Origin: Candidatus Sulfotelmatobacter sp.
Lineage (GTDB): Bacteria > Eisenbacteria > RBG-16-71-46
Assembly: GCA_035498555.1 (NCBI GenBank)
Contig: DATKAB010000045.1
Span: 1 to 64,000 of the forward strand
Length of the DNA stretch: 64,000 nucleotides
Direction of reading: 5' to 3'
Within the stretch, counting starts at the first letter, position 1, and the number at the start of each line of letters is the position of its first letter. The notes beneath the pieces were generated by a model. That model did no database searches. It was given only the letters and a program-made list of their open reading frames with translations, and was not told the origin of the DNA. Both the position numbers and the translations under genes were made by a program. Below are positions 9,450-18,978 of this stretch, in pieces.

Positions 9450-10526
9450 TCAGCTCGCAAAGAAGATGCGCTGCACCAGCCAGAAGCTGCCGGCGGCGGT
9501 GACCAGCACGGAGCCCCAGACGCTCGCGCGAGCGCCGACCCGCGGCCATCGCCACCGGATTCCGGAGAGCAGCGGCGCCACCGCCAGGACGATCGTGAGC
9601 TGGCCGAGCTCGACCCCCAGATTGAACGCGAACAATGCCGTGCCGAGCGCCGCGCGCGGGAGTCCGAAATCCTCGAGCACGCTGGCGAAGCCGAATCCGT
9701 GCACCAGGCCGAATGCGAACGCGATCCAGGCACGATGGTCGCCGGAGTTCCGCGCGCGAAGATTCTCGACCCCGACCGCGACGATGCTGAGCGCGATCGC
9801 CGGCTCGATCACCCGCGAGGGTGGGTTCACCACGTGCAGCGTGGCCAGGGCCAGGGTCAGACTGTGAGCCACCGTGAACGACGTGACGATCTTCACCAGA
9901 CGGCGAACGCCGCCACCGAGCAGCAGGAGACCGATGACGAACAGGACGTGATCGGGTCCGATGAAGATGTGGTGGATTCCCGCGCCGGTGAAGGTGCGTA
10001 GCACCCGCCACAGACTCTGGCGGCCGCGGGTGAAGTAGGCGGCCTCGGGATTCCCCGCGTCGAGCACCGCCTGATGAGTGAGCGCTTCGCCCTCGTAGAC
10101 GTCGAGGTAGGTCTGGTGCTCGACCTCATCCGTGAACAGCGGACCGCGCACCTCGACTCGGCCGGCGCTCGCGCCGCGCGCGTGAAACGTGAACAGCAGC
10201 AGCGGTCGATCCGGAACGCGCGCGATGCCGCGATCGAAGATCGGCTCGATCGCGCGCCCGTCGAGCCGGACGTTCAGCCGAGCGCGCAGGGCGCGGACCA
10301 GCGCCTCGCGGTGCTGATTCGCGAACCGCAGATCGAGCAGCGATTCGGGCGAATCGATGGCCGTGACGCGACCGAGATCCACGACGTGAGCGAGAATCCG
10401 GCCGGAGAGCGAGTCGCCGCCCAGGTGAAGGTCGAGCGCGCTGAAGGGCTGATCGTGCGCCACGGCCGCCGGGGCTCCCAGCAGGAGAGCCAGGAATGCG
10501 GCCACCGCCGCCCGCTGCAGGCTCAA
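9450..10526 (-). CDS. HupE/UreJ_2-type membrane protein, putative metal permease
   Basis: About 358 residues. A signal peptide (AAVAAFLALLLGAPAAVAHD) is followed by an extracytoplasmic domain of about 160 residues and then a C-terminal membrane part with six or seven helices. This part contains GIHHIFIGPDHVLFVIGLLL and FGLVHGFGFASVLEDFGLP, the His/Asp-rich motifs of the HupE/UreJ family; related proteins carry nickel or cobalt. The start is taken as TTG at 10526, whose last two bases begin the TGA stop of the preceding methyltransferase gene; a GTG 12 bases upstream is an alternative. As the last gene of the iron operon it may be a divalent metal permease or an accessory channel. The substrate is unknown. 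Confidence 0.8.
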   Translation of the reverse strand: MSLQRAAVAAFLALLLGAPAAVAHDQPFSALDLHLGGDSLSGRILAHVVDLGRVTAIDSPESLLDLRFANQHREALVRALRARLNVRLDGRAIEPIFDRGIARVPDRPLLLFTFHARGASAGRVEVRGPLFTDEVEHQTYLDVYEGEALTHQAVLDAGNPEAAYFTRGRQSLWRVLRTFTGAGIHHIFIGPDHVLFVIGLLLLGGGVRRLVKIVTSFTVAHSLTLALATLHVVNPPSRVIEPAIALSIVAVGVENLRARNSGDHRAWIAFAFGLVHGFGFASVLEDFGLPRAALGTALFAFNLGVELGQLTIVLAVAPLLSGIRWRWPRVGARASVWGSVLVTAAGSFWLVQRIFFAS

Positions 10527-11356
10527 GCCGGGCGCCTCGCCCACAATCGCGCCGTGATCGGGCCCCGTGACGGGGAAGGCTCCTCGTAGCGCAGCACCTC
10601 GAGACCGAGCGACTGGAACGATCGCGCCAGCTCGCCGTCCTCGAGCAGATACTGCGGGCGCTTGGGCCGCCCGAACTTTTCCTGTCCGACGCGGTAGGTC
10701 TCGTAGACGAGATGTCCTCCCGGAATCAGCGCTCGCGCCATGGCCGGAAACAGCGGGCGGTGCAGAAAGCGAAAGCACGTGACCAGCGCGTAGCGCGATT
10801 CCGGGAGCGTCGGCCGGCCTCGTTCGAGATCGGCGACCACGGTGCGGAGCTCGGCCCCGGCGCGGCGCGCCAGATCCGCGGCGCGCTCGAGCGCTTCGGG
10901 CGCCGCGTCCCAGGCCTCGACCGTGAAGCCGCGTTCGGCGAGGAACGCGGCCTCGCGCCCGGAGCCCGCGGCCAGATCCGCGGCCAGGCCGCGTGGGAGC
11001 TCGTCGATCCGCTCGACCAGGAATGGCGCCGGCCGCCAGAGTCGAGCCGGCGGACCGGCCTCGAGCTCCAGCGTCGCGGTCGAAGCGAGCGGCGCCGCGA
11101 GCCAGCCGACCTCCGCGTAGCCCATGGACTCGAGCGCCTGCGCCGCACGCCGCGCCTGCTCGGCACTCGCGGCGAGCACCGCCACCGCCATGTCGCGCGG
11201 CGGCAGCTCGGCGCGCCGCGGCAGCAGCTCGTCGGCGGGCAGGTGGCCGCTGCCGCGAAGATGCCCGGCGGCGAATTCCGATTCGAGGCGCACATCGAGC
11301 AGCGCCACCTCGGCCCCGAGCGCGGGCAGGTCGGCGGGAGCGAGCGGTCCGTTCAT
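10523..11356 (-). CDS. Rhodanese-like domain fused to SAM-dependent methyltransferase
   Basis: 277 residues in two domains. Residues 1-90 resemble a rhodanese domain (LLDVRLESEFAAGHLRGSGHLP), but the active-site loop, normally opening with Cys, reads AVLAASAEQ around 59-67 and has no Cys, so sulfur transfer is unlikely. Residues 105-277 are a class I methyltransferase of the TehB/tellurite-resistance type with SAM motif DLAAGSGREAAFLAERG (from 127), an acidic strand end (VEAWD) and GGHLVYETY later. It lies between the ABC ATPase gene (9 bases upstream) and the HupE-like gene, which it overlaps. The substrate is unknown; TehB-type enzymes methylate tellurite or thiols. Its presence in an iron uptake operon suggests a link to metal or thiol chemistry, which is inference. 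Confidence 0.82.
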   Translation of the reverse strand: MNGPLAPADLPALGAEVALLDVRLESEFAAGHLRGSGHLPADELLPRRAELPPRDMAVAVLAASAEQARRAAQALESMGYAEVGWLAAPLASTATLELEAGPPARLWRPAPFLVERIDELPRGLAADLAAGSGREAAFLAERGFTVEAWDAAPEALERAADLARRAGAELRTVVADLERGRPTLPESRYALVTCFRFLHRPLFPAMARALIPGGHLVYETYRVGQEKFGRPKRPQYLLEDGELARSFQSLGLEVLRYEEPSPSRGPITARLWARRPA

Positions 11357-11365
11357 CCGGCGGGG

Positions 11366-12448
<1,083 letters not shown>

Positions 12449-12449
12449 G

Positions 12450-13583
12450 TCATTCCCCCTTCAGCACCCGCGCCGGCTCGACCGCCAGCGCCATCCGAAT
12501 CGGGCCGAACGAAGCCGCCGCGGCCACCAGCAGCGCGAGCCCCAGCACCATCGGCGGCACCTCCCAGCGAACCGCGATCGAGGCGTGGAACACCTCGCGA
12601 CCAATCAGTTCGGCGAAGCCGAGCCCGATCAGCCACCCGGCGAGCCCTCCGAGCAAGCCGATGACCGCGGACTCGCCGCACAGCACCCGCACGATGTCGC
12701 TGTGAGCCGCGCCCAGCGCCTTCATCAGCGCGATGTCGCGCCGCCGCTCGAACGCCAGGTCCATGAGCGTCCCGAACGCGCACAGCCCGGCCGCCAGCAG
12801 TGCCGCCAGCGTCACCATCGCCATGAGTCGCTTCATGCGTGCGAGCAGGCCGGCTTCGGTGTCCGACAAAGCGTGAAGCGGGAGCACCTGGAACTCGCCG
12901 GCACGATCGAGCGCGTGTATGGACTCGATCGAGATCCCTTCCGGCAGCCGCGATTGCACGACGCTCGCGCGGCCCTCGAGCCCGGCGAGCGCCTGCGCGT
13001 CTTCGAGCGGGACCCACCACGCGTCGTCGTCGGGACCGCCGGCCTCGAGCGTGGGACCCGCGGGGAGCGTCAGGGAGCGAGCGCCCAGCGTCACCGTGAG
13101 CGGCTGGCTCGGGGCGATGGCGAGGCGCGAGCGCAGGCGCGCACCCATCAGGGCCGGACCGTCACCCGGCTCGATACGCCACGAAGGATGGAGCGAACGG
13201 GCCGTGCCGAGATCGGCGCCGATCACCTGGAGCGGGCCCGATTGGCCGCGCGCCACCACGTAGAGGAGCGGCGCGGCCGCAAGCCCCGCCGCGCTGAGGC
13301 GCGCGCGGACCTCGCCGGCGTCGAGATAGCGGCCGGCCGCTTCCTCGCGCTCGAGCCCCGCGCCCTGTGCGACGCGGCGCGGCTCGGGCACGACCAGCAG
13401 ATTGGGGCCCAGGCTCCGCAGCTCACGATCCAGCTTGTGCGTGAGGTCCCTCGACAGATGAAGGAGCGCCGAGGCCACCGAGACTCCGATCGCGACTGCC
13501 GCGATCGCCAGCAGGGCGGTGCCGCGCCGGCGCCACAGCGAGGCGCGAAGCAGCCGTCCTTCCATGCCCCGCCGGTCAGCCAT
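12450..13583 (-). CDS. ABC transporter permease, MacB/FtsX type (second)
   Basis: 377-residue FtsX-family permease. One N-terminal membrane helix (ALLAIAAVAIGVSVASALL) is followed by a periplasmic MacB-PCD-like domain of about 200 residues and three C-terminal helices (VTLAALLAAGLCAFGTLMDL; AVIGLLGGLAGWLIGLGFA; a final one around VLGLALLVAAAASFGPI). Such permeases use the ATPase to drive movement of the extracytoplasmic domain rather than classical import. Its start overlaps the stop of the first permease by eight bases, and ATG at codon 7 is an alternative start. It pairs with the gene at 13576-14832 and with the ATPase-DtxR fusion. In Campylobacter-type iron clusters an FTR1, a DUF2318 protein, two such permeases and one ATPase occur together, matching this set. 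Confidence 0.9.
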   Translation of the reverse strand: MADRRGMEGRLLRASLWRRRGTALLAIAAVAIGVSVASALLHLSRDLTHKLDRELRSLGPNLLVVPEPRRVAQGAGLEREEAAGRYLDAGEVRARLSAAGLAAAPLLYVVARGQSGPLQVIGADLGTARSLHPSWRIEPGDGPALMGARLRSRLAIAPSQPLTVTLGARSLTLPAGPTLEAGGPDDDAWWVPLEDAQALAGLEGRASVVQSRLPEGISIESIHALDRAGEFQVLPLHALSDTEAGLLARMKRLMAMVTLAALLAAGLCAFGTLMDLAFERRRDIALMKALGAAHSDIVRVLCGESAVIGLLGGLAGWLIGLGFAELIGREVFHASIAVRWEVPPMVLGLALLVAAAASFGPIRMALAVEPARVLKGE

Positions 13584-14832
13584 GGAGCACTGTCGCCGGA
13601 TCCACTCGCTGCGCGACGCGCAGCGGCGCGAGCGTGCCGGCCACCGCCACCAGCATCGCGAGCAGCATCGCTACCGGCAGCATCAAGGGCTGGACGGGGG
13701 AGTGAGCTCCAAAGGTCGTGCCCCGCAGCAGCGTCGCGCCGAGCGTGCCGAGCAGGAACCCGCCGAGCCCGCCCGCGCAGGCGACCAGCAGCGACTCCCC
13801 GAGCAGGAGTGCCGCGATCTGGCCGGTGCCGGCGCCGAGCGCCCGCAGGAGTCCCAGCTCGACGCTTCGCTCGATGACCGAAGCCATGGTGGTGGAGAGG
13901 AGCCCGAGTGTCGCGGCCGCCAGCGCCGCCAGCGCCAACAGCAGCATGAGCAGGCTCAGGCGCCGCACCACCTGCGCTTCGCCCGCCACCACTTCGGACA
14001 TCGGCAGCACTTCGGCGTCGCCCACCTGCTCGCGCAGCGAACCGGCGACGTTCCCCGGATAGGCGGTGCACATGTAGCGTTCGTAGCCCTGCGGGTCGCG
14101 CCGCGCGTCGGGAGGAGGGCCGCCCGGCTGCGGCAGCACCAGCGCGCTGAGCCACACGCGATCCACCTCGCCGCCGCGGCCGCCCAGCTCTTGCACGCGC
14201 TCGAGCGGCGCCCAGGCCAGTCCGTCCTCGAGTCCGCCCGCCGCCACCACGCCGCTCACCAGCCAGTGATCCGCGCGGCCACCGCACGACACCTCGACTC
14301 GTTCTCCGGGATGCAGCGCGACCCGCGAAGCGAGCGACGCGCCCAGCGCGATCTCGTTCGAGCCCTCGCGCGGCCAGTGGCCGTTCACCCGCCAGTTCGG
14401 GCGCAGCGCGGCCAGTCCGGTGCGCCACTCGCCGGATCGAGTCGGCACCGAATGCGCGAACCACGTGCCGAGCAGGGTCACCGGCCGGCCGCCGAGGGTG
14501 GCGGCGATCGCGCATTCCGGCGTCGCTTCGAGCAGGTTGTTGCTCCAGAAGGAGCGCTTCAGGCGCGCGACGGCGTCCGAGTCGAGCGCGGCGCCGGCGC
14601 GCGCCGGTTGATAGGACGCGCCGCCCAGGTCGAGCGGCCAGCTCGCGCCCTGCGGAAGAACCACGAAGTTGGGGCCCGAGGTGCGCAGCGCACGGGCCAG
14701 GTCGTCGCCCACCTGAAGCGCGAGCGTAGCCAGCGCCGTGGCGACCGCGACCCCGACCGTCACCACCAGGAATGCGAGCATGGCGCGGCCTCGGCGGGCG
14801 AACAGTGAAGCCAGAAGCAGTCTGCGAAACAT
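13576..14832 (-). CDS. ABC transporter permease, MacB/FtsX type (first)
   Basis: 418-residue FtsX-type permease with the same plan as its neighbour: an N-terminal helix (GRAMLAFLVVTVGVAVATAL), a large extracytoplasmic domain (about residues 40-280), then three helices beginning near SLLMLLLALAALAAATLGLL. The conserved stretch RSVELGLLRALGAGTGQIAALL precedes the last two helices, as usual in the FtsX domain. It lies three bases after the FTR1-DUF2318 gene. The two permeases are divergent in sequence and probably form a heterodimer with the ATPase. The inferred job is to help deliver or process iron on the periplasmic side together with FTR1. Confidence 0.9.
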   Translation of the reverse strand: MFRRLLLASLFARRGRAMLAFLVVTVGVAVATALATLALQVGDDLARALRTSGPNFVVLPQGASWPLDLGGASYQPARAGAALDSDAVARLKRSFWSNNLLEATPECAIAATLGGRPVTLLGTWFAHSVPTRSGEWRTGLAALRPNWRVNGHWPREGSNEIALGASLASRVALHPGERVEVSCGGRADHWLVSGVVAAGGLEDGLAWAPLERVQELGGRGGEVDRVWLSALVLPQPGGPPPDARRDPQGYERYMCTAYPGNVAGSLREQVGDAEVLPMSEVVAGEAQVVRRLSLLMLLLALAALAAATLGLLSTTMASVIERSVELGLLRALGAGTGQIAALLLGESLLVACAGGLGGFLLGTLGATLLRGTTFGAHSPVQPLMLPVAMLLAMLVAVAGTLAPLRVAQRVDPATVLHG

Positions 14833-14835
14833 CGC

Positions 14836-16092
14836 TCACCGCCCCTTGAGGTGGGGAAGCTCCGCGCGCAGGTCCTGCGCCGACACGACCAGCCGTCCCG
14901 GCTCGGCTCGCGAGGGAAGCGGGATGGGATTGCATCCGCCGCCCTTCTGGAGCGAAGAGATCGCGATCGGCGAGGTGCAGTTGCGGCACACCACGCTGCC
15001 GCCGTCGAGGAAATAGCCCTTGTCGCCGCAGATCGAACAGGCGTCGAAGCAGGTGACGGTGCGGTTCCCGGCGCTGAGCGCAAAGAAGCGGACGGTGCCC
15101 TCGGGCAGCGCCACTTCGTAGAAATGCATCTTGCCGTCGGCGAGCGGCGCGGTGTCGACGTGCGCCTCGCCGTTCTCGAGCGCGAGCGGCAGCGCCGGCT
15201 CCCTGGCCGGAAGGCGCGAGCTGCGCACGAACGCGACGCTCAGAAGGCCCACCACCAGCACCGCGAGGATCCCGGTCCAGCGGCGCCGGCGCGCGTCACG
15301 CTCGCGAGCCGCGCGGAGGAGCCGCGCCTCGGGGCCTTCGCCGGCCACCGACGTCTGGGGGGGCAAGCGTCCCGGGCCGAACAGCAGCCATCCGGCGGCC
15401 AGCGCGACCGTGAGCGTGAACAGCAGCAGCTCGTTCTTGACGATCGGCCCGATCACCGCCATCTCGACGCGGCTCGACGGCAGGATCTCCGCTTCCGACA
15501 ATTCGTGGAGCCCGCCCACCAGCAGCTGGATGCCGATCAGCGTGAGCACCGCCGAAGTGAGGGAGAAGAACGGCCTGAGCGGCACGCGCAGCGTGCCGCG
15601 CGCGAACAGGATGCCGAAGCCGGCGGCGATCGCGAGGCCGGCGAAGGCGCCGAGCCAGCGGCCGAGCCCGGCGCTATTGAGGCCGGCGGCCGACAGGAAC
15701 ACCGCGGTTTCCGCGCCCTCGCGCAGCACCATCACGAAGGCGAACAGGAAAAGTCCGGGACCGCCGCCGCCGGGCGTCGCGGTCGCGCGCGCCACGCCGC
15801 TCTCGATCTCCTGCTTCATGCGCGGAGCGCTGCGCCACATCCAGTACACCAGGCTGAACACCAGCAGGGCGCCCACCAGCATGGCGATGCCTTCGCTCAA
15901 ATCCTCGTTCCAGGTGAAGCGCGTGGCGAGCCAGGCGAATCCGGCCGAGGCGACCAGCGCCACGCAGGCTCCGGCCAGCAGCCACGAGCCGAGGCGTTCC
16001 AGGCCCTGGCGCTTGAGCAGCGTGAAGGCGATGGCCAGCACCAGCGCGGCTTCGACGCCCTCGCGAAGGGTGATGACCAGCGCTTCAAACAC
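14836..16092 (-). CDS. FTR1-family iron permease fused to DUF2318 Fe-S/metal-binding domain
   Basis: 418 residues. Residues 1-240 are an FTR1/EfeU-type seven-helix iron permease with both REGxE motifs: REGVE at 10-14 and REGAE at 124-128. These bind ferric iron during permeation. After a linker with one more helix (about 274-290), residues 300-418 match the DUF2318 membrane-associated metal-binding domain, with Cys348, Cys352, Cys355, Cys369, Cys372 and Cys387 arranged as Cx3Cx2C, CxxC and a single Cys. In Campylobacter-like iron clusters these are two genes; here they are one. The start is GTG at 16092. A perfect palindrome lies 70 bases upstream. No P19/Tpd periplasmic iron-binding protein gene accompanies it in the window. 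Confidence 0.93.
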   Translation of the reverse strand: MFEALVITLREGVEAALVLAIAFTLLKRQGLERLGSWLLAGACVALVASAGFAWLATRFTWNEDLSEGIAMLVGALLVFSLVYWMWRSAPRMKQEIESGVARATATPGGGGPGLFLFAFVMVLREGAETAVFLSAAGLNSAGLGRWLGAFAGLAIAAGFGILFARGTLRVPLRPFFSLTSAVLTLIGIQLLVGGLHELSEAEILPSSRVEMAVIGPIVKNELLLFTLTVALAAGWLLFGPGRLPPQTSVAGEGPEARLLRAARERDARRRRWTGILAVLVVGLLSVAFVRSSRLPAREPALPLALENGEAHVDTAPLADGKMHFYEVALPEGTVRFFALSAGNRTVTCFDACSICGDKGYFLDGGSVVCRNCTSPIAISSLQKGGGCNPIPLPSRAEPGRLVVSAQDLRAELPHLKGR

Positions 16093-16161
16093 GGGGGAGG
16101 ACCCGACCCGGGGAAGAGTTCATCTCAAGGACGCATGCTGCCCGGACGGTCCACGGGCGTC

Positions 16162-16177
16162 AAGATCGGTCGATCTT
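16162..16177. promoter_or_regulatory. Perfect palindrome upstream of the iron operon, possible operator
   Basis: AAGATCG-GT-CGATCTT, seven-base arms and a two-base spacer, in the divergent region between FTR1 (start 16092) and the GWxTD gene (start 16293). On the minus strand it runs straight into TTGACG, a possible -35 for FTR1, with only a weak -10 17 bases on. A metal-dependent repressor site is plausible here, but the sequence does not match a Fur or DtxR box that I can name. Confidence 0.35.
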
Positions 16178-16292
16178 CCCCGGGGGGATGCGGGGTTTCG
16201 TCCCGCGAGCACGCCGGCTGGACAAGTCGTTGTTGATCTTTGGCCGCGTCCTTCCGATACTCGATTGTCGCCGGGCTCGCCGAGGACTGTTC

Positions 16293-18296
16293 GTGCTTCG
16301 AACTCGATCGTTCGTCTCCCTGCTGGTGATGCTCCTCTCGCTGCTGTGGGCGCCGGAGCCGGCGCACGCCGTTTCCGCGCGGACCGAGCGCCGCGCCGAG
16401 CGACTCGTCGATCGGGCTCGCCGCCATGTCGCCCAGAACACCAACGAGGACCGGCACGCCGCCATCCAGGACCTCGAGGACGCCACCCTGCTCGATCCAC
16501 GCAGGCCGGAGTGGGATCTGATGCTGGCGCGCCTCTACTACCAGTGCGGGTTCTACGGCCTCGCGCGGCACCGATTCGAGAAGGTCGAGCACTACGAACC
16601 CGACGATCCCGACGACCGCTTCGGACTCGGACTCGCCTGGCGGCAGGATTGGCTCAAGTACCAGCTTCCTCAATCGCGCGAGCGGGCGATCGTCAATTTC
16701 ACCGAGGCCGCCCGGCTCGACCCACACAAGCCCGACGCGTGGATCATGCTGGTCCCTCTGCTGATGGAGAAGTCCGATCCGCGCGCCGCGTGGGTCGCGG
16801 CCCGTCATGCGCTGGACGCGGATCCCAACCGCGCCGACGCCATGGTCGCGGAAGCCTATGCATCCTTTCGGCTCGGCAACGTCGCGCACGCCGACAGCGC
16901 GTTCGCGGTCGCCGTCCCGCGCCTGCCGCGCAACGTCCGCCTGCGATACGAGGACATTGCGCCGGTCGCGACCGAACGGGACACCTTGCACCTCTCCCGC
17001 ATGTGGCCCAAGGATCGCGCCGCCTACATCAAGCGCTTCTGGCGCGAGCTGGATCCCGATATCGCCACTCCCGAGAACGAGGCGCAACTCGAGTACTGGT
17101 CGAGAGTGACGCACGCCTATCTCCTCTACTACGACGCGAGGCGCGGCATCTGGGATCAGCGCGGCGAGATCTTCGCGCGTTACGGGCCGCCGGCGCTGCA
17201 GCGCTTCGATGACGTCGGCGATACGCTCAACTTCGGCAGGCTCACGCAATTTCCGATGAACGTGCTCGATTGGGACTACCCCGATCTCGGCATGCACGTC
17301 CGGCTGCAGGATCGCATGCTGAACGGCTTCTACCTGCCCTACATCGACATGGGCATTCTCGAATCCACCATCATCGAGCCCGAGCCCGATCCCGATTCAC
17401 TGGCGCGACGCTACGATCTGATGGGAGTGAGCGGCGGGCGCGGCGTGTTCCACCGGCTCCCGCCCGGCACGAGACCGATTCCGGTGGAGGGGGCGCTGGC
17501 GCGGTTCGAGGGCAGCGCCGGCCCACGGCTGGTCGCCGATTTCGAGGCTCCCGGCGACCCGGGCGACTCGCTGGTCGCGACCTGGGTGGTGCGCGACTCC
17601 GCTCAGAACGAGCTGGCGCGAGCCTCGCACACGCTGGTGCCCTCGGCCTGTCTTCCGACTGAGGCGCAGGTCGCCGAGTTCGATTCCTCCCTGCCTCCCG
17701 GCCGTTACGAGGTCGGGATCTCGGTGGTGGGGCCCAACGGCCGGCGGGGCGTCTTTCGCGATTCGGTGACGTTGAGGCCGGCCGGCACGCGGTTGTCGCT
17801 GAGCGATCTGGTCGTCACCTGCGGCGTGCCGGACGCGGGCACGCTCGACCCGCACGACCCATCGGTGCGCATCGAGCCCAACCCTTACGCGATCATCGAT
17901 GTCGGCACGCCGCTCACCGCGTACTTCGAGATCTATCACCTGCAGCCGGATGCCGAGGGTCTCGCGCACTTCGAATACCAGTACACCGTGCGCTCGCTCG
18001 AGCACGACGAACGCATCTGGGTGCAGCGGCTGTTGGCGCCGCGACCGCTCCCGCCGATCCCGTTGAGCGAATCGCGCGAAGAACAGCAGGTGGGGGGGCT
18101 GCGTCGCCAGTTCGTGAGCATACCCCTCGAGGCCATGCCGGTCGGCCACTACCAGCTCTCGATCCGGGTCCGCGACCTGATCGGGGCGCGAGAGGCGACC
18201 GTGGCCCGTGACTTCTACCTCCAGAAGCCGATGCCGCCGCAGACCGCAGGAGGCGTCGCGTCGGGCGCGATCAACGGGAGCGAGAGCCAGCGCTGA
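16293..18296 (+). CDS. Secreted GWxTD-domain protein with TPR repeats
   Basis: 667 residues from the chosen GTG start at 16293, which follows GAGGA (16282-16286) and opens a good signal peptide (SFVSLLVMLLSLLWAPEPAHA). An upstream ATG at 16188 would add 35 basic residues and bury the signal. Residues 30-210 hold TPR-like repeats (for example RAIVNFTEAARLDPHKPDAW). Around 235-330 lies a GWxTD domain: FWRELDPDIATPENEAQLEYW, then the variant core GIWDQRGEIFARYGPP in place of GWxTD. The C-terminal half is beta-rich. GWxTD proteins are common and uncharacterised in Acidobacteria, Gemmatimonadetes and candidate phyla such as Eisenbacteria. The role is unknown. It is divergent from the iron operon and upstream of a response regulator. 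Confidence 0.82.
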   Translation: MLRTRSFVSLLVMLLSLLWAPEPAHAVSARTERRAERLVDRARRHVAQNTNEDRHAAIQDLEDATLLDPRRPEWDLMLARLYYQCGFYGLARHRFEKVEHYEPDDPDDRFGLGLAWRQDWLKYQLPQSRERAIVNFTEAARLDPHKPDAWIMLVPLLMEKSDPRAAWVAARHALDADPNRADAMVAEAYASFRLGNVAHADSAFAVAVPRLPRNVRLRYEDIAPVATERDTLHLSRMWPKDRAAYIKRFWRELDPDIATPENEAQLEYWSRVTHAYLLYYDARRGIWDQRGEIFARYGPPALQRFDDVGDTLNFGRLTQFPMNVLDWDYPDLGMHVRLQDRMLNGFYLPYIDMGILESTIIEPEPDPDSLARRYDLMGVSGGRGVFHRLPPGTRPIPVEGALARFEGSAGPRLVADFEAPGDPGDSLVATWVVRDSAQNELARASHTLVPSACLPTEAQVAEFDSSLPPGRYEVGISVVGPNGRRGVFRDSVTLRPAGTRLSLSDLVVTCGVPDAGTLDPHDPSVRIEPNPYAIIDVGTPLTAYFEIYHLQPDAEGLAHFEYQYTVRSLEHDERIWVQRLLAPRPLPPIPLSESREEQQVGGLRRQFVSIPLEAMPVGHYQLSIRVRDLIGAREATVARDFYLQKPMPPQTAGGVASGAINGSESQR

Positions 18297-18342
18297 CTCT
18301 TCGGCGGCGCGATTCCCAGACGCAGTCGCCGGTCCCGAGAAA

Positions 18343-18357
18343 TGGCTCCAGAAGTGC
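18343..18357 (+). promoter_or_regulatory. Possible sigma54 promoter before the response regulator
   Basis: TGGCTCCAGAAGTGC keeps the invariant GG and GC of a sigma54 -24/-12 promoter at the correct spacing, with three mismatches to TGGCACGNNNNTTGC. The GC element lies 54 bases before the response regulator start. PrsR, encoded at 54293 in this window, is a sigma54-type activator. This is a weak match. Confidence 0.25.
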
Positions 18358-18410
18358 GGCCAATCTTCCGATAACCCACGCGAACCGGACTCGCCTGCGA
18401 GAGGACCCCG

Positions 18411-18806
18411 ATGCCCAACGCCAAGCCGCGCATTCTGATCGTGGACGACGAGCTCGACCTCGTCTCGGTGCTGCGCATGGGCCTGGAAATCGAGGGCTTC
18501 GAGGTGATCGAGGCCATGGACGGCGAGGAGGGGCTCCGGCGTGCCCGGCAGGATCGCCCCGACCTGATGGTCCTCGACCTGATGCTGCCCAAGATGGACG
18601 GCTACAAGGTGTGTCGCGCGCTCAAGTTCGACGAACGCTTCAAGAGTCTGCCGATCATCATCCTGAGCGCCCGTTCGGGCGAGGCGGATCGCAAGCTGGC
18701 GTTCGACATGGGCGCCGACGTGGTGATCCACAAGCCATACGAGATGAGCGAACTGGTGGCGAAGATCCGCCACCGCCTGGAACAGGCCGCCAGGCGCGCG
18801 GCCTGA
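18411..18806 (+). CDS. Single-domain response regulator (CheY-like receiver)
   Basis: 131 residues consisting of a receiver domain only. The acidic pocket is Asp12-Asp13, the phospho-acceptor is Asp56 (MVLDLMLPKMDG), the conserved Ser/Thr is Ser86, and Lys108 lies in HKPYE. All key residues are present, so it should accept phosphate from a histidine kinase. No output domain, so it acts by protein contact or as a phosphorelay shuttle. GAGAGGA precedes the ATG by six bases. There is no kinase gene beside it; the only kinase in the window is PrsK at 52141. Related 17-20 bp sequences lie on both sides of the gene (see the repeat entry). Confidence 0.92.
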   Translation: MPNAKPRILIVDDELDLVSVLRMGLEIEGFEVIEAMDGEEGLRRARQDRPDLMVLDLMLPKMDGYKVCRALKFDERFKSLPIIILSARSGEADRKLAFDMGADVVIHKPYEMSELVAKIRHRLEQAARRAA

Positions 18807-18813
18807 GGATCGT

Positions 18814-18967
18814 GCGCCGAAGATCGCAGTCGGCGCGTGGCAGCCCTTGGAGCCAGAGGATCCTGGCCAGGTCTTGCGCCGTCGTCGCCGAAACCGACAG
18901 AATGGCTTGGACTTCCGCCGGCCAACTGCAATCTTCGGAGCAAGCCCCAATCTTCGGAGTAAGACCC
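18814..18967. repeat. Tandem and inverted repeats downstream of the response regulator
   Basis: CAATCTTCGGAGCAAGCCC (18929-18947) is followed directly by a near copy at 18948-18967. An inverted copy lies at 18814-18831 (15 of 18 positions pair with 18924-18941). A weaker copy, CAATCTTCCGATAACCC, is at 18361-18377 upstream of the gene, preceded as here by AATGGCT and GGCCAA. The stretch between the convergent response regulator and inositol monophosphatase genes (18807-18978) contains no gene. A long-loop hairpin or protein-binding sites are possible. Confidence 0.5.
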
Positions 18968-18978
18968 GGCGTGGGCTT

